A stretch of DNA of 64,000 nt from Sorghum bicolor (GCF_000003195.3 NC_012870.2:5882501-5946500); one strand, 5' to 3'; counted from the first letter of the stretch, positions 45,010-58,338 are shown. Made by a program: numbers and translations. Notes: generated by a model not told the origin, from the letters alone.

Positions 45010-47554
45010 TCTCTCTGCCTTTCATGGTGCCGACTGCCGCCGTGCATGAGGAACCATGCATGTTTTGCAGGAAGAGATCACACAACTGCACAAGGCAACA
45101 GCTCTGGAAGGTGAGCCCCAGATCTCCGTCTCTCGCCTGAAAAAACAGGGGGGAGGGGCCTCCTGTGTGGCCTGGCCACCAAGCACTAGCAGGTACTCGT
45201 GCCGGCGGACGGTGGTGGCATTGGCAAACATGTCAGGGTAGTGCGTGGGCGTGCCCTGCGGCCCCTGGGGATGGGCCTGGCCGTGCCATGGCGTGTACAC
45301 ACAAAAGGCACGGGCACAAAAGGGGCAATGGCTTCAAAAGGCTGGGGGATCACCACGGCACTACGACAACCTTTGGCTTTGGCTGCTAGTCTGCTAGTGC
45401 CAACAGTTCCTCAGGGATCAGGGGTGGTGTTAACTGTGCAGGGGGCGGCAGGCCTTTCGTCATGACACCAACCACCAGATTTGTAGAAGGTATCTGTGCT
45501 GTACATCGCTCTACGGCTCTAGCTGGACCTTGACCAGCTCAGGTTTCATTCGTCTGCTGATTTGTACTTGTACAAGCATTGGTCGTAGTCGTAGAACTTG
45601 TGGTTCAGCTCATCATGTTACAGAAATCCAAGGGGGGGAATCTATGCATCGTTTTAACCGGACGCAAAAGCACACGAGAGGCTTTCAGAAAAAGCCTATG
45701 GGCATGGCTTGCTTCAGCTTTCTCAAAAGTTTTCAAAGCATTGGAGTACGCGAGAAAGGCTCAAATCTCATCCGGAGCACGTATAGTACTACCTTCCTCC
45801 GAGCATTGATGGCTTCAAGCTTGTTCTGTCTGAATGACGGTGAGCTGGGTCATCTTCAGGACAGAACAGTCCGTGACTCCGTGTCATCATCAGCTGTCAA
45901 CGACCCACAACAAGCTGCTAATCTCTTCCTTTCGTTCGTTTTCCATCTCACCAAAAAAAAAAAAACCCCGGAGTAGGTCCAATCTTCCTTGAAAACGGGT
46001 AAGCAATGAGGCATTAGCGATGTCAGTTTCGGCGGATTTCAATGAAGATGCTTGAAATCTTGGCGACGCAGGGATATGGGGCACCAGGCACCAGCAATAT
46101 CTAGTGGTGCACCAGCTTTGCCGAACATTTGTGGGTCATTTCTTCATGCGTTTCTCGTCCTGCTCCAAGAACTGCTTTTCCCTGATCTTCATGCAATGAG
46201 TGTGCAAGTCTTGGTACAACTCGAGTAATATAATCTTTGCACTGACGAGATCAACTTCTTTAGATTTCGCCTTTATGCAGTTTTTTCTGTCTTTGTTTGC
46301 CAATAGTATGCACGACGAGGGGGGTTCCAATAGGGTTTTAGTCTAAAGCTTATACGCCTGTTCAGAAACAGGATTGCCGCCCATGAATTTCAAGAAGTGA
46401 TCTGGATCAATGTCCCAGCTACTCCCTGAGACCAAAGTAGTGCAATTTCAGTTGGCTAAATTCCACACAGTGCCGGATTCAATTGCTGTTCATCTGAAAC
46501 ATTGTACAACGGGAGCCGGGGACCACTAATTTTTTTCAGATATATATCGTCAATCAGTACCGGCGGAACACAACGACAAGCATGTAAGGAACTAGTCTTA
46601 TGCCTGCAGAAAGTTTAAGGTGAAACATTCCGCTACAGAATGTTACAGCAGTAAGTGTACATCGCAAGGGACAAAGCTGAGGAGACTAAACAAAACGATC
46701 AGCATTCTATTAACAACTCTCATATATGTTGTTTCCTCTGCAAAGTTGTTGATGATGATGATTAGAAAAGCGCTGTAGCCTCACATGGTGCACAAGAATT
46801 GGCTGCATTAGCGGAACGATCAGGACTAATGGCGGCTTGCATTGACACGCATCTCGGCACGGCTGGCTAGAGATTCAGAGGACGCTGTCAAGATCTAGTC
46901 GTCTGGCAAATGTGGCCCTTAGCCTCCAACACGATCTAAATTCCTCTGGCAGATAAATAAGTATCCCCAACCACTGCCCATCATTGGCCCCAGCAGTTCG
47001 TTTCGGCTCTTTTTTTTGCCATTTGTTTTTGTGCAAGCTGGTTGGCAGCGATCAAAGACGATGGGGGCCGCGACAAGCAACGGGGCATGCAGAGACAAGG
47101 CAGCCCAGCTTGGCAGGGCAGGATGGCACGCAAGCGTGGCAAGCGGGCAACAAACGAACGAACGAACGAACGAGCGGGCAGCCCAGCCCCGGCGACAGAA
47201 TGATTCGTGCGCGGCATCGCAAATCGCTGGCACTTTCCGCTTGCCTATGAGTGGGCGGCGGGCCGGGCGCGCGCACGCGGCGTCAATCATACGTGCGCCG
47301 GAGAGGAAGAGGACCCCCAACCCCAATCCATTACCACTTCTTGTTTTCCTCAGGGGATACGAACTCTAGCTGATCTGCTGGTGGATTAGTAGAGATCGGA
47401 GAGAAAAAGAGAGGTGGAATGACCTGTTTAGCTGACGGTGCCCTGGAGCGGGCCTGCTCCTCCTCTGCCGCCGGCTTGTCACTGCCAAGAGAAAAAGATA
47501 GACGAGCCACTTTTATGGCGGTTATTTATCGGGTTATATCGCTGTATGCATTGA
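45010..47554. other. Intergenic, no supported gene
   Basis: About 2.5 kb. A short exon-like stretch at 45071-45110, bounded by TTTTGCAG and GTGAGC, could encode EEITQLHKATALE but has no identifiable partners. An ACGA tetranucleotide run lies at about 47153-47176. The remaining frames are unconvincing. Confidence 0.4.
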
Positions 47555-47795
47555 GGCCTTGTTTAGACGCGAAAAGATTTTGGATTTTGCTACCGTAGCA
47601 CTTTCGTTTGTTTGTGGTAAATATTGTCCAATCATAAACTAACTAGGATCAAAAGATTTATCTCGTAATTTACAGTTAAACTGTGCAACTAGTTTTTATT
47701 TTCGTCTATATTTAATGCTTCATGTATGTACCAAAAAATTCGATGTGACATGAATTTTGAAAACTTTTAAATTTTTGGGTGAACTAAACAAGGCC
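47555..47795 (+). mobile_element. Tourist-like MITE (copy 11), intact
   Basis: A 241-bp element starting GGCCTTGTTTAGAC and ending GAACTAAACAAGGCC, flanked by TGA on both sides (47552-47554 and 47796-47798). It is one of the best-preserved copies here and shows the 3-bp TNA target site clearly. Confidence 0.88.
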
Positions 47796-48090
47796 TGATT
47801 TCGGAAGGTTTCTGTGCGCTGGGCTCACTGGGCCGTAAATCTCAGACTTTGTTTGTTGGGCTTGATGTATGTGGGGCTCGCTGGAAAGAGTTTTCTCTTC
47901 CTTTTTATGCATAAAGGAAGCTCTATGAATACGATTTTTCTGTTTAATAAACTTTCAAACTTGACATCTTATCTCCTGAACTCTTGAATATTAAAAGCTC
48001 GTGAAATTGTATCTACAAGCTAAAAACAATTAGATTTAATTCTAGTAAAATCGAAAGAAGTATCTAGAAAACTTCCAAAACTTTCTTTGT

Positions 48091-48223
48091 CACTGGCGAA
48101 GCTAGAGAAATTTAGAGGGTGGTGCACTTCTCTTATCGATGTAAAAAAAATAAGCAACAACCATATTGAGAAATTTAGAAGGTGGTGCATTTGCACCCAC
48201 AAGCTACAATGTAGCTTCGCCAT
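48091..48223. mobile_element. Degenerate small element resembling the RPS9-intron hAT ends
   Basis: Starts CACTGGCGAAGCTAGAG and ends GTAGCTTCGCCATG, an imperfect inverted repeat whose wording (GGCGAAGCTA, GGGTGGTGCA) resembles the element at 2572-3241. Inside, GAGAAATTTAGA(G/A)GGTGGTGCA occurs twice. No target duplication is readable. Confidence 0.5.
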
Positions 48224-49747
48224 GTCTAAACGTCTTTATAAACTTTTCACTATGAAAATATGCAACCGGCATGAATGTAACATGCATTCAAGCTATACAT
48301 TCATGTTGGTTGTGTCTTATCTTCTTTTTGCTGCGGAAAGTTTTCAAAACAAGCTTAAACATTGATTAAAACGTTTTGAGATTTGTTTGTGTTTTTGGAT
48401 ATTTTTTACTTTTTTAGAGATAAATCTAATTCTTGAAAGATTTTAAAATATTTTCACAAGCTCCAAATATTTTATTTCGATCAACAGGCCAAGCATCCAT
48501 GATACTGAAGGTGAAGCTAAGAGAAACTAATAGAATGAATTATAATAAAAAGAAACTAAAAGAAACCAACAAGCCAAGCAATAAATCAGCCTAACTGCAG
48601 TTGTACAACATACAAAGTGACGAACAAGCAAACTGGAACAAATCTTCCTCAAACGAAACAAACAATCAACAGACACTGAAACTGAATATAGGCAATATAA
48701 TAGTAATGAAGTAGAATTCTACAAACTAAACTAACTTAACAAAATTCAAAAACTGAAAATCTAAATATTGCTGAAACACAGGTACAAGCAATAAATTATA
48801 CTCAGTAACTAAAACTAAAACAATAAAATAATGAAATCTGAATCACTGAAACTTGAAGGGTGAACTGAAATGCTCCCACCCACTCCATTGCCACCACCAT
48901 TCTGAGCTCAGCTACACTGCTTATTTGTTATGTCATCTCACAACAACTTCATCATTATTCAAAAAATTTCTAAAAGAACAAATAAAATAAGAAGATTATC
49001 TTTTCACATGTCAATCAACGAACTTAATTTACACAAACAGACAAATGACATGCTGAGGAACTAGATAGATTAGCAGTGACAGGTCTGACTAACTAGTCAG
49101 ATTAGAAGAAGTCACACTTGCAAATTAATCTGTTTTATCAAATGTGTTGATTCTAATCAATGACATCGAGCCTCCCTGGGTGAATCATTTATTTGGAGAA
49201 TACTCATATCCTATCTGAATAGGTTTGGTCAGACATGCTCTGATTGTAATAGATGACTGCTAGCCTTGGCAAATTCTTGTGACACGCAGACACGCTCCTA
49301 CTACTCTCTCAAGGACTAGTACTGATGTCCCAAACTAGATAGCACCAAGATAAAGAATTACAGATGTTGTACAACTAGTTATAAGTAAACTGAACAAACA
49401 CTAGCAGCCTAGAACATTTTAGGAGCAGTTAGTTCGATGTTATGGCCAGATTGGATAATCAACCTAAACACGCATAGACCGGCTCTGCTACTGATAGTAG
49501 TAGTAGTACATTACTGAATATGTGTACACATTCTATAAGCAAAACAAGACTAATCACTAGAAATGGCAAACGCTGGAGCAAAAAAAAACAAAGATAAACC
49601 AGCTAGCCGTGTGCCATTCCCGTCGTCGTTGAGGACGACTCTGATGTGGTGAATTTTGAATTGGCATTTAGCTTGGCACTTTGCAGACAGGCTAAAACAA
49701 AGCATTGTTGATGGAGGAAGGTGAGTTATTATCAGTACCTCACCTAA
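48224..49747. other. AT-rich intergenic DNA
   Basis: About 1.5 kb, A-rich on the plus strand from 48500 to 48850, with no convincing frame on either strand and no terminal repeats I can define. Confidence 0.4.
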
Positions 49748-49812
49748 GGCCTTGTTTAGATTCAAAAAAGTTTTCGTTTTTATTTGACAAATATTGTCCA
49801 ATCATAGATTAG
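49748..49812 (+). mobile_element. Truncated Tourist-like MITE (copy 12)
   Basis: Only the left end remains: GGCCTTGTTTAGATTC after TAA, followed by ACAAATATTGTCCAATCATAG, then unrelated sequence. Confidence 0.7.
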
Positions 49813-51367
49813 TACTGGTACTAATAGTACTGTAGCAGATAGTGATAGTTGCTCAGTAGATCGGATGGACAAACTGAAATATGTGAGCAGAAATGGATAA
49901 CAAATCTTAAGTGAATTTCAATTAATACATAGGTCGATAATACCTGCATGAGATCCTAGAACCTACAGCCAGAACCACCTGGATCTAACAATATGTCTCA
50001 ACCATACTGAATATGTAGTCCAAGGATAAAAATTTGAACAAAACAACAAGAGATTGGGTCAGTAGACAGAAGAACATTGGGAGTCATACATCAGACAGTG
50101 CATGTGAGTGCTTCAGCAAGTACAAAGGGTCCAGTGAGTAAGGCACAACAAACTACCATGGCAATTGCTAACATCTAGCTGTAAATCCCATTTTTAATTC
50201 CCACGGTACACAAATTTCACCGCATACCAATTCAGCTGAAGCAAACTGACAATATATCTATCTGCTAAGAACTTCCATGAAGATCTCAGCCAGATCACAA
50301 CAGTCGCCAATCCAAAAAACAAGATGAACACAACCACAACCTAAACACACCAATCCCACATTTGACTGAAAAAAAAACTACAGATGTGGAATGCCAAAAC
50401 ATAGCACGAACTGGAGGAGCACGGGCGAGGCTTCCTGACAAGCGCAACATCCGAATCAGGGATCGACATTGGAGGGGCGAAGGTTGCAGAGCACCTTGCT
50501 GCCTTGCTGACGAGCTTTCCCTGGCCAAGCACGCAACCAACGCCGCAACAGAAACAACCACAATACAAATCAAATCAGAAAACAAGAGAACAAAAAATCA
50601 CCTGAAGAACATCGTTGCCGCCGCTAGATACGAGAAGGACGCCACGGTCGTCGTTAACTCCTCCGACAAAGCCGTCGCCGCCTCGAACAACAACATCGTC
50701 GCTGCTGCCTCCTCCTCCAAAGCCGCCGCCACTTTAGAATTTAGACAAAGCTACGACCACTGTAGACAACATGACCAAACACCAATGCTGACGCCACCAC
50801 CGCTGGCAAGGCCATGCGCACCGCCACCACCGCCGGCGGCAAGGCTACAGCCACCGTCGAGACCTCCCATGACAGGAAACTGAAAGGATAAAGAAGCAAC
50901 GGGATAATGGAGTGACAAACACAAAACTTATTATATGGGACCACAGAACTAACAACAAGGTTAGCACGAATCTTTAAAACATCTGGACCATACAAAAAAT
51001 GGAAGATAACAAACACAATAATCTCGTGGAAGATAATTAGAAATTCTTTATATTTGTTATTTAGGATGAAGAAAAGGTCACTTTTTTCTGCTTTGAAAAT
51101 AAGGGTCGGTACAGTGATTCTACTGGGCCGGAAATATCACTCCTATTGGACCATCGCGCGTTGTTCGTGAGGTATGGGCCAATTGTTGCTGCTTCGCTGC
51201 CTTACACGTTGGGCTTTCTCAAAGCCCAGAATAGTCCAGCCCCCGTGCATCGCACGATTCCGGGCGGCGTGGCGCCATGCTGACCACCCACATCATCCAT
51301 CTCCTCCGCCTCTGGGTTTGACTCTACTGCGTGCCGAGACAAAGCTGCAAAAACTAGAGTGAAAGAA
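49813..51367. other. Intergenic upstream of HCF164
   Basis: About 1.55 kb. A Ser/Ala/Pro-rich plus-strand frame (50362-50883) and short minus-strand frames lack recognisable domains. The last 250 bases are the probable HCF164 promoter and leader. Confidence 0.4.
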
Positions 51368-54034
51368 ATGGCGAGCGTGGCCTCCTCGAGCTGTTCCGGC
51401 TTTCTCCTCCCGCCGAGCTTCGCCAGAGTCCGATGCTCCTCCCGTCCGTGCTCTTCGCTCCGCCTGCGGCCGCGGTGGGGCCTGCGCCGGCCGAGGACCA
51501 TCGCCTGCGTCGCGCCGCCGGACTCCGCGGAGCCAGAGACGGTGCGTTTCCATAGCACACCAAACTAACAAAGATCCGTGTACCTGAAGTTCCCGTATTT
51601 TTATTTCCCTGCATGCAAAGCAGGGGCCAGCCGTGGGCGCTGGCGGGCGGCGGCTTGAAGCGCCCGGCGCCGGCCGCCGGCGGACTGGCAGAGCCGTGGA
51701 GGCGCGGAGACGGCGGGCTGTGGGCGTGGGATGGGCAGGGGCGGCCTGCGGGGTGGGGCGGGGCGGTGGGTGGCCGGGCGTGGGCGGCTGGGGTCGCGGT
51801 CTCGCGCTCGGGTGGCTTCCGCCTGGGCTAACGAGAGTGACTGAGTGAGAGGAGGAGGACATTTGGGCCAAAGTTTCCTGGGCTCTGCAGACTAGTAAAA
51901 TTTTTTTGGGCCGAAATCCTGGTTGGCACTGGACTACCCATTGGATCTGCCAAAATGAACCCGTGGATATTATTATTTTTCATCTTAGAGTAATCCGAGC
52001 AAAATCATAGTCTGCTAGAACTTCCAACCTGTGCAGATTGTAGAAGGCACAAACAAGCTGCTGGAATTTTGCAGTCTTGAGCCAATACTCTTGCTAGGTT
52101 ATATTATATGTCAATCACCCAATGAGAAATGTGGAGTCTTGAGTCAATACGTATTGATGTGATATTTTCCTTTCACAGGATGAGCAGGCTGTGGAAGCTG
52201 AGTCTGTCAAAGAAGAGGCTCCGACTAGTACACCCGAGGATCCTGGGCTTCCAGCTCTCCCAAATAAGGATCTCAACAGAAGGGTAGCACTATTGTCAAC
52301 TCTTGGGGCAGTGGCTCTCTTTGCATCCCAGAGGCTCAATCTTAGCGAGGCATCTCTTAAAGATCTCGCTGCCAATGCCGTGCCATATGAAGAGGTCAGC
52401 ATTTTTGTCCTTGATGTGGCTTGTGTGCCTGGTGAAAATACTAGAGTTGATATACTTGAACTATACTATGTCTTGTGTTTATTTAGTTAATTGGTTGGTT
52501 TCCAAAAACAAAAGTAATTGGCTGGTATTTACAAATTGTATCATTCTTTGCAGTTGCTGCTCATGACATGCATAATAATAACTGACTGGAAAGGAATAAT
52601 TTCAGTAGACAAAACAATATATTTTTCTTCTTTTTCGCTGGCCTGTTATTGAATCCATGCATCTTTGGTTTCTTCAAGTCATATTGGTATTCTTTGCTTA
52701 ATACACGATTAACGTAGCTCCTGTCATTATGTTACTAACATTCTTCAGATTAACCTGTTCCATTCCATTCACTATGTGGAATTGATTTTGACCAAAAACC
52801 CTGCTAAGCTGGAATCACATTGTTCTGTAGATGTTTTCCTTCACCGTAAATGCTTACGAAACTTAACCTGATAAATTCATCTGCAGGCTCTTTCAAATGG
52901 CAAGCCCACTGTTGTTGAGTTTTATGCAGACTGGTGCGAAGTCTGCAGAGAGTTAGCTCCAGATATCTACAAAGTTGAACAACAATACAAGTAATGTGTT
53001 TTCACACCACTTTTCACATTTTTGCACTTTAAACCTTGATTGGGAATACCAGTGGTTCATTTCATAGAATCAATGCTTGTCCATGCTTCATTATGTTGCC
53101 TATCCTATTGACCACACTCGATTGGACCTTGTTATGGGTGCGACAGCCAGGATACAAGTTGCTGCACGGCAGGCACATCCAGTCCATCAGTTCAGATAAG
53201 GGCTTAAGCCAGTTAGATAAGATAGGATTATTGTCAGTTGGTTAGATCTATTTCTAGGAAGTTATGTGTTCGTTTTGTGCAAGGTATGGCTACTGACCAC
53301 ATACTGGTTTATGCAATCAAGCAATTAAGAAGAATTAATCCAAGTCTCCCCAAGAGTCATAATCACCAAGCTAGCAGCTGACAGCTTCCCAGATGTCCTC
53401 CTGGTGGCGTTTATCCCTTATGATCCTAGGATAAGAGCAAACCTTATAGCTGGACTGCTGTGGAAATTAGTTCTGTGTGGGTAGGTTTTCCACACTTGAT
53501 CATTCAAAGCATAGTCGATCACAAGGCTCAATTATTGTAATTTATTCTTAGAATTCAACAGGATAAATGGAAAATATGGAAGTTCTGTTCACAAAAGGTT
53601 TCACACTTTCACCAAGTTTCTGTGATCAATGGCACAATGATTATATCCAACATTAAAACACAATTACTCACCAAGATCATCTTTGGATCTGTTGTCTTTA
53701 TTTATCGGATTCTCACCGATGCTATTTACACATCTTGAGTGTTGTTTCCAGGGATCGTGTCAATTTTGTAATGCTGAATGTTGACAATACAAAGTGGGAA
53801 CAAGAGCTTGATGAGTTTGGGGTGGAAGGCATTCCTCACTTTGCCTTTCTGGATAAGGAAGGAAATGAGGAAGGCAATGTTGTTGGGAGACTTCCAAAAC
53901 AGTATTTTCTTGAGAACGTGGTTGCACTTGCTTCTGGTGATCCCAACATACCTCATGCACGAGTGGTTGGTCAGTTCTCCAGTGCGGAATCTAGGAAAGT
54001 TCATCAAGTTCCTGATCCCAGAAGTCATGGCTAG
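51368..54034 (+). CDS. HCF164: Thioredoxin-like protein HCF164, chloroplast, four exons
   Basis: A thylakoid membrane-anchored thioredoxin-like protein whose redox domain faces the lumen. In Arabidopsis it is needed to assemble the cytochrome b6f complex and takes electrons from stromal thioredoxin through CcdA. Exons: 51368-51541, 52179-52394, 52887-52990 and 53752-54034, all GT-AG and in phase, giving 258 residues (the Arabidopsis protein is of similar size). Residues 1 to about 50 are a Ser/Arg-rich transit peptide. Residues 93-108 ([16 protein letters not shown]) form the membrane anchor. The active site WCEVC is at 146-150, with both cysteines present. [42 protein letters not shown] (cis-Pro loop) and GRLPKQYF are typical of the family. 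The start codon is the first ATG after an in-frame GTG and opens the transit peptide. Confidence 0.95.
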
Positions 54035-54093
54035 TAGTTGTCTTCTTTGTGGGCAGCAGTAATTCTAGTTTTAATGTGAAGACCATTTGACAA

Positions 54094-54487
54094 GTAAGCC
54101 TTTCTTTCTCTTAATCTCTTTAACAAGTCACTAAGTACGTCTATCATGCAATTTTTTTGAGTAGAATATCTCAGTTTTATAAAATGCCTCGGCCTGTGTA
54201 CTGCTTTCAGGCCTGTTCAAGATTTTATATATTGAACAAGATACTATATAGTAGGTTACCACAAGTTTACAAGCTGTGGATTTCTTTTGCATGCTGAAAT
54301 GGCTTCCTGCCAACAAAAAGAAAACATTGGAGCTTTTTGTCAAGGAAAGTTTTTGAACCAAGCTATGAAGCTAATTTAAAATTGCCTTAATATAAAGAAA
54401 TGAGTCACAGCAAGTGGAACTGACACTTGATGAGTTCATGATTGTGACCTATACCAATGTTTATAACTTGCGATCTTGTTTTTGCAG
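54094..54487 (+). other. Probable intron in the HCF164 3' UTR
   Basis: A good donor (CAA|GTAAGC) lies 59 bases after the stop codon, and a good acceptor (TTTTTGCAG|GAG) ends at 54487. This would make a terminal non-coding exon from 54488. The frame inside that exon (54485-54691) is then not translated from the main start. This is inferred from splice-site wording only. Confidence 0.5.
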
Positions 54488-56292
54488 GAGGAGATGCTAG
54501 GCTATACTATAATGTACTGTAGTATCCAGTCTCGGTATGGAACATGCGGGCGCTGGAAAGAGGTTGTACATTCGACAAATCACAGAAGAAAAGACGCAAT
54601 CATCATCATCTTTGGGATGGTGATATGCTGTGCATGTGCCTGTGGATTCTCGGGGTCCATCTTAGCGGCGCGGGTTAGTCAGTCTCAGTGATACTGAAAT
54701 GTTGTACGGCAAATGCAGAGATACTGTTGTAGTATGTTTTAAAAACAGTAAGGGTGAGTGGCTCATGAAAGGAGCTTGCTTTTATTCGTTGCTCGTGTAA
54801 CACATGTTTACGCTGCGTTTTCAAGAATTCAGGTTGAAAAGGACAGAGCAAGCCTTGATCAGCATATTCGCTCGCTCGGCCATCATGATCGCCAGGTCAT
54901 CTCCTTTTGTGTGTGTGATCAGGTTGTCTGCCACTCCGTTGCCCGGCAACCTTTTTGTGTACTTTTATTGATCGAGTAGAAAGAATTATATTGATTCAGA
55001 ATCATTAATCGAGTTGATAAAATAACTGTGAGTGCATTTCCAACCTCCATAAATATGCACAGTCCAAACAAAAGGGAAAAAAAATCCCAGTGTTCTAATG
55101 ATTATCAATTATAAGGCTAGATCGTCGCTATATGTCCAGGAGAAGAACATCCTGAGTCCTGACCATTTGCGTTTTTTTACTAGCTGATTGAGCCCCGTCC
55201 CATGAGACAAAATTATATTGCAGGGTTTGCAGTCTGCAGCCATACCGTGACAGGCCGATCTGAATTGTCCATGTACAACGAAGAAATGGGCCGGAACAGA
55301 TGGCTGCCGAGTATGTACGTAATACATTAATCTGTTATATTATTCTACAGGCAAAAAAAAAAAAGTCGCGGGCGGCTGGATCGAGACTCTAGAGGGGAAC
55401 GACTCCAAGGTTCCTGGTGGAACGTTGACCGCGCGGTCAAGTCAGCCACCGGATCAGAGCCGCCGTGCGAGTGCGAGTGCGAGAGAGCGGCCGCGGCGAC
55501 GGCGTGGTCAGAGTCAAACCGGAGCAGGAGGGTGTGATCTCGCTGCGGACGGAGGCGAGGCGCTTCTCCGGCCAAACATGGGGAACGCGGAGGGAGGCAG
55601 GTGGAAAGGAGGGAAAAGGCCAAGGCCGGCAGTGCGCCGACCCGTGCGCGTGGACGCTGGCGGTGGCGCATCTCCGGTTCCCCACCGGCCACCGGGGGGG
55701 GAGAAGAAAAAAAAATGGGTAATAGGAACGCGTCGTGCGTGCCCACTCGCCCCTGCAGGCTGCAGCGAGCGAGCTAGGCATGGGGAGAGCGTTACTTTCA
55801 GTCAAGTCACCAGGCAAGCAGTGTTTGCAATCGATTTGCAAGGCGTCTACTCCGGCGTTACGATCATGGGTCATGGCTGGCTTCTTATCGTTGGGCCCAG
55901 TGACTGGCAGCAGGGCCGTGCACGGGGCGTGCAACCCGTGCGACGCCTCAGATTCTTAAGGGCCTAAAAAATAACAGCCTATCTGGTGAGATCTAATACC
56001 CTATAGTCTTAAGTTTTGGAGCAATTGACGTATGTGCATGTACTGAGTCCATGACAAGCAAATGCAAGCTCGAGTCCGGGTCACCCGTGCCATAGCTTGT
56101 AACTCTATACAGACCTGCTCAAACTCAGTGATTTGCCAGGCAAGGGAATCTCAAAGTCCATTGATTTGTGGTAGTACTGAAACCACCGATGAGCTGATCC
56201 GTGTGAATTTTGAGATGTCTTCCGTGTGTAACTGTCTCGTACTCGTATTAGTATACTGTATCCTTGAAATCTGTACGTTTTGTACTCTTGTA

Positions 56293-56427
56293 CTCCCTTC
56301 ATTTAAGATACTTTTTTTCTAGATATACAGTTTGGCTAAGCACTTAGATATACAGATCTATGTACATAATAAAAACAATATACTCTTAAAAAGCTAAAAA
56401 ACATCTTATAGTTCAGAACAGAGAGAG
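56293..56427. mobile_element. Short Stowaway-like MITE
   Basis: 135 bp, from CTCCCTTCATTTAAGATAC to the imperfect inverse ending in GAGAGAG, with TA on both sides (56291-56292 and 56428-56429). CTAGATATACAG-type phrases repeat inside. Confidence 0.6.
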
Positions 56428-57274
56428 TAGTATAGATATTGGTAGAATTATTTCTTTTGGTACTTACTTATTATTAAATGCTAAAGGTCATTAGTTTGTG
56501 TACACCTATAGTACTGGATATACAGCATAGGCTATACATTTTTTAGAAAAAAATAATACATTGTAGTTTGTATATATATATTATTAGTATTTTATTTTTT
56601 TAAATAGGGCCTATTTTAAATTTTAGAACAGGGTCTTAGATTTTGTGGCCCTGCTGTCAGACGGTGATCGGCGGCGGAGGTGCGCGTGCAAAAACGTGAT
56701 CGCTCGCCGGCCAGACAACGGCATGTCGAGACTTTGCTCTGCCCACTGGATCGCCGCAATCTCACCTGCCGACCACAGTGCAACCACCGAGCACCGTGAT
56801 GGTGCCGTACCGCAGGACACATATCCTCGGTTGGCACCGCGCGCGCCCGCCTTGGGTCCGTGTGACGCGAGGGGGAGTTGGAAAAACCGTGACCTCAGCT
56901 CTGACATTGAAACGGTGTGCCATGTGGCGGGACTCATGCATCATCGTGTCCACGCGCAGCGGCGCCGAGGCGTTGCTGACCGTGCAGTCCTTTTTCTTTC
57001 ATTCATGCTGCAGACACACGGAGTTACAGGCATGCTCAAGTGCAGCCAGTGACAATATCTGTAACTATTGACAACATATGTGGAGAGGAAGAACTGGAAT
57101 TCACGAAGATACTAATCCATGTGTTTTAAATTATAAGATATTTTAACTTTTCTAGATACGGGTGTCATTCTAACTATATATCTAAATATATGTATAACTA
57201 AGCATACAATAGATGTACTTAGAAAAATTGAATATAATTAAAATAGAAAGAGTACTAGCTTTTGTTACTACGGG

Positions 57275-57415
57275 AAAAAAAGAAAGAAATGTTTGGGTGA
57301 ATCACATTCCTCACTGTCATGACGTTTTGGGTGAATCACATTGCTCACTGTCATGAAGTTTTTGGAAATTGACAATGACAAAAAAGAAAGAAATGTTTGG
57401 GTGAATCACATTCCT
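57275..57415. repeat. Cluster of short direct repeats
   Basis: An AAAGAAAGAAATGTTTGGGT-GAATCACATTCCT unit occurs twice, at about 57278-57312 and 57381-57415. A partial third copy of its second half (TTTGGGTGAATCACATTGCT) lies between them. Confidence 0.75.
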
Positions 57416-58122
57416 AGCAAAAAGTGTCATTCTCAATTTCCAAAAAGTCAAACGTTTTCAATTTTGATCGAATACATATAAAAATATTGATATTTATAGC
57501 ATATAGTTATTATCAATAGATAGATCATTCAATAGATCTTTCATAATAAATTTATTAATATTTTTTGGAAACCTAGTCAAACTTAAGACCAATATATATT
57601 TGTTAGCGACACTTTTTACGGGACGGAGGGGGCACAAAATAGAATTATTCAAAACACAACTAGTTAATAAAATCATCCCTACATCTCCGAAAGATTACAC
57701 CGGTACATCTCGAGATTTATGAAGTCCCGTAGAGCCCTGCTTGGCATGTTACATATACATTGAAAGATAGGACCTTAGATTCCAAAGTACATATAAAAAA
57801 TACGAACAATCGTATCAAATAGTTAAATTAAGCCGATCACCACGAAAAACCTAATCACTTGAGCCACGCTTCTACAAGTTATTTTTTTTCCCGCCTGCCT
57901 GCCATATATATAATTTCTGGCTCCACCCTGCATATAAGTACTTCAGGATTATGTAAGATTAAATACTCCAAAAGTACTGATGTTTATAGTTTGAAAAAGT
58001 TTTGACCAAATATTCTTTTTCTAAACGACAAGTTTCTTTTGAAGGGAGAGAGTAGCATGCATCCTGAATGAATAGGCCTACGAGTCTGTTTAAAGTATTC
58101 CACGTTCTGCAACCCATTTCGC

Positions 58123-58128
58123 CACGTG
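58123..58128. promoter_or_regulatory. G-box upstream of the AOS gene
   Basis: CACGTG, 328 bases upstream of the start codon. MYC2-type bHLH factors bind G-boxes at jasmonate-responsive promoters, and AOS genes are commonly induced by jasmonate. Relevance here is inferred from position and family. Confidence 0.4.
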
Positions 58129-58329
58129 CATTGGTGCCGCCCGGCCGGGAGGTCCCCGGTGACCGTGAAGGCGCCCGGGGATCACGAATCCATAACGCGC
58201 CACCAGCCCACCACCCGCCGGCCGCACTTCGCTACCGGATCACCGCCGGAAATGGCACACGTTTCTCACCCTGACGCGCTTAGCCGACGGACAACTGCCT
58301 TCTTCCCCCCTCCTCCCAACCCAAACCCT

Positions 58330-58338
58330 TTTAAAACG
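58330..58338 (+). promoter_or_regulatory. Probable TATA-like box of the AOS gene
   Basis: TTTTAAAAC lies about 125 bases upstream of the start codon in otherwise C-rich DNA. It would place transcription start near 58360. TTATTATAA near 58371 is an alternative and would give a shorter leader. Confidence 0.4.

Larger units (their letters stand above)
54700..58100. other. Intergenic between HCF164 and AOS
   Basis: About 3.4 kb. GC-rich patches at 55370-55960 and 56640-57050 open frames on both strands without domains. From 57120 to 58050 the DNA is made of AT-rich, Stowaway-like debris: GGGACGGAGGG near 57617 and AAGGGAGAGAGTA near 58041. One better-defined element (56293-56427) and a direct-repeat cluster (57275-57415) are listed separately. 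Confidence 0.4.

Noticed and set aside
50362..50883. 173-codon plus-strand frame rich in Ala, Thr and Pro
   Set aside because: It lacks domains and has long low-complexity runs. A minus-strand Ala-rich stretch in the same place is equally open, so neither is supported.
54485..54691. Cys-rich hydrophobic frame downstream of HCF164
   Set aside because: It starts at a probable 3' UTR splice acceptor and has no recognisable family. It is most simply non-coding terminal exon.
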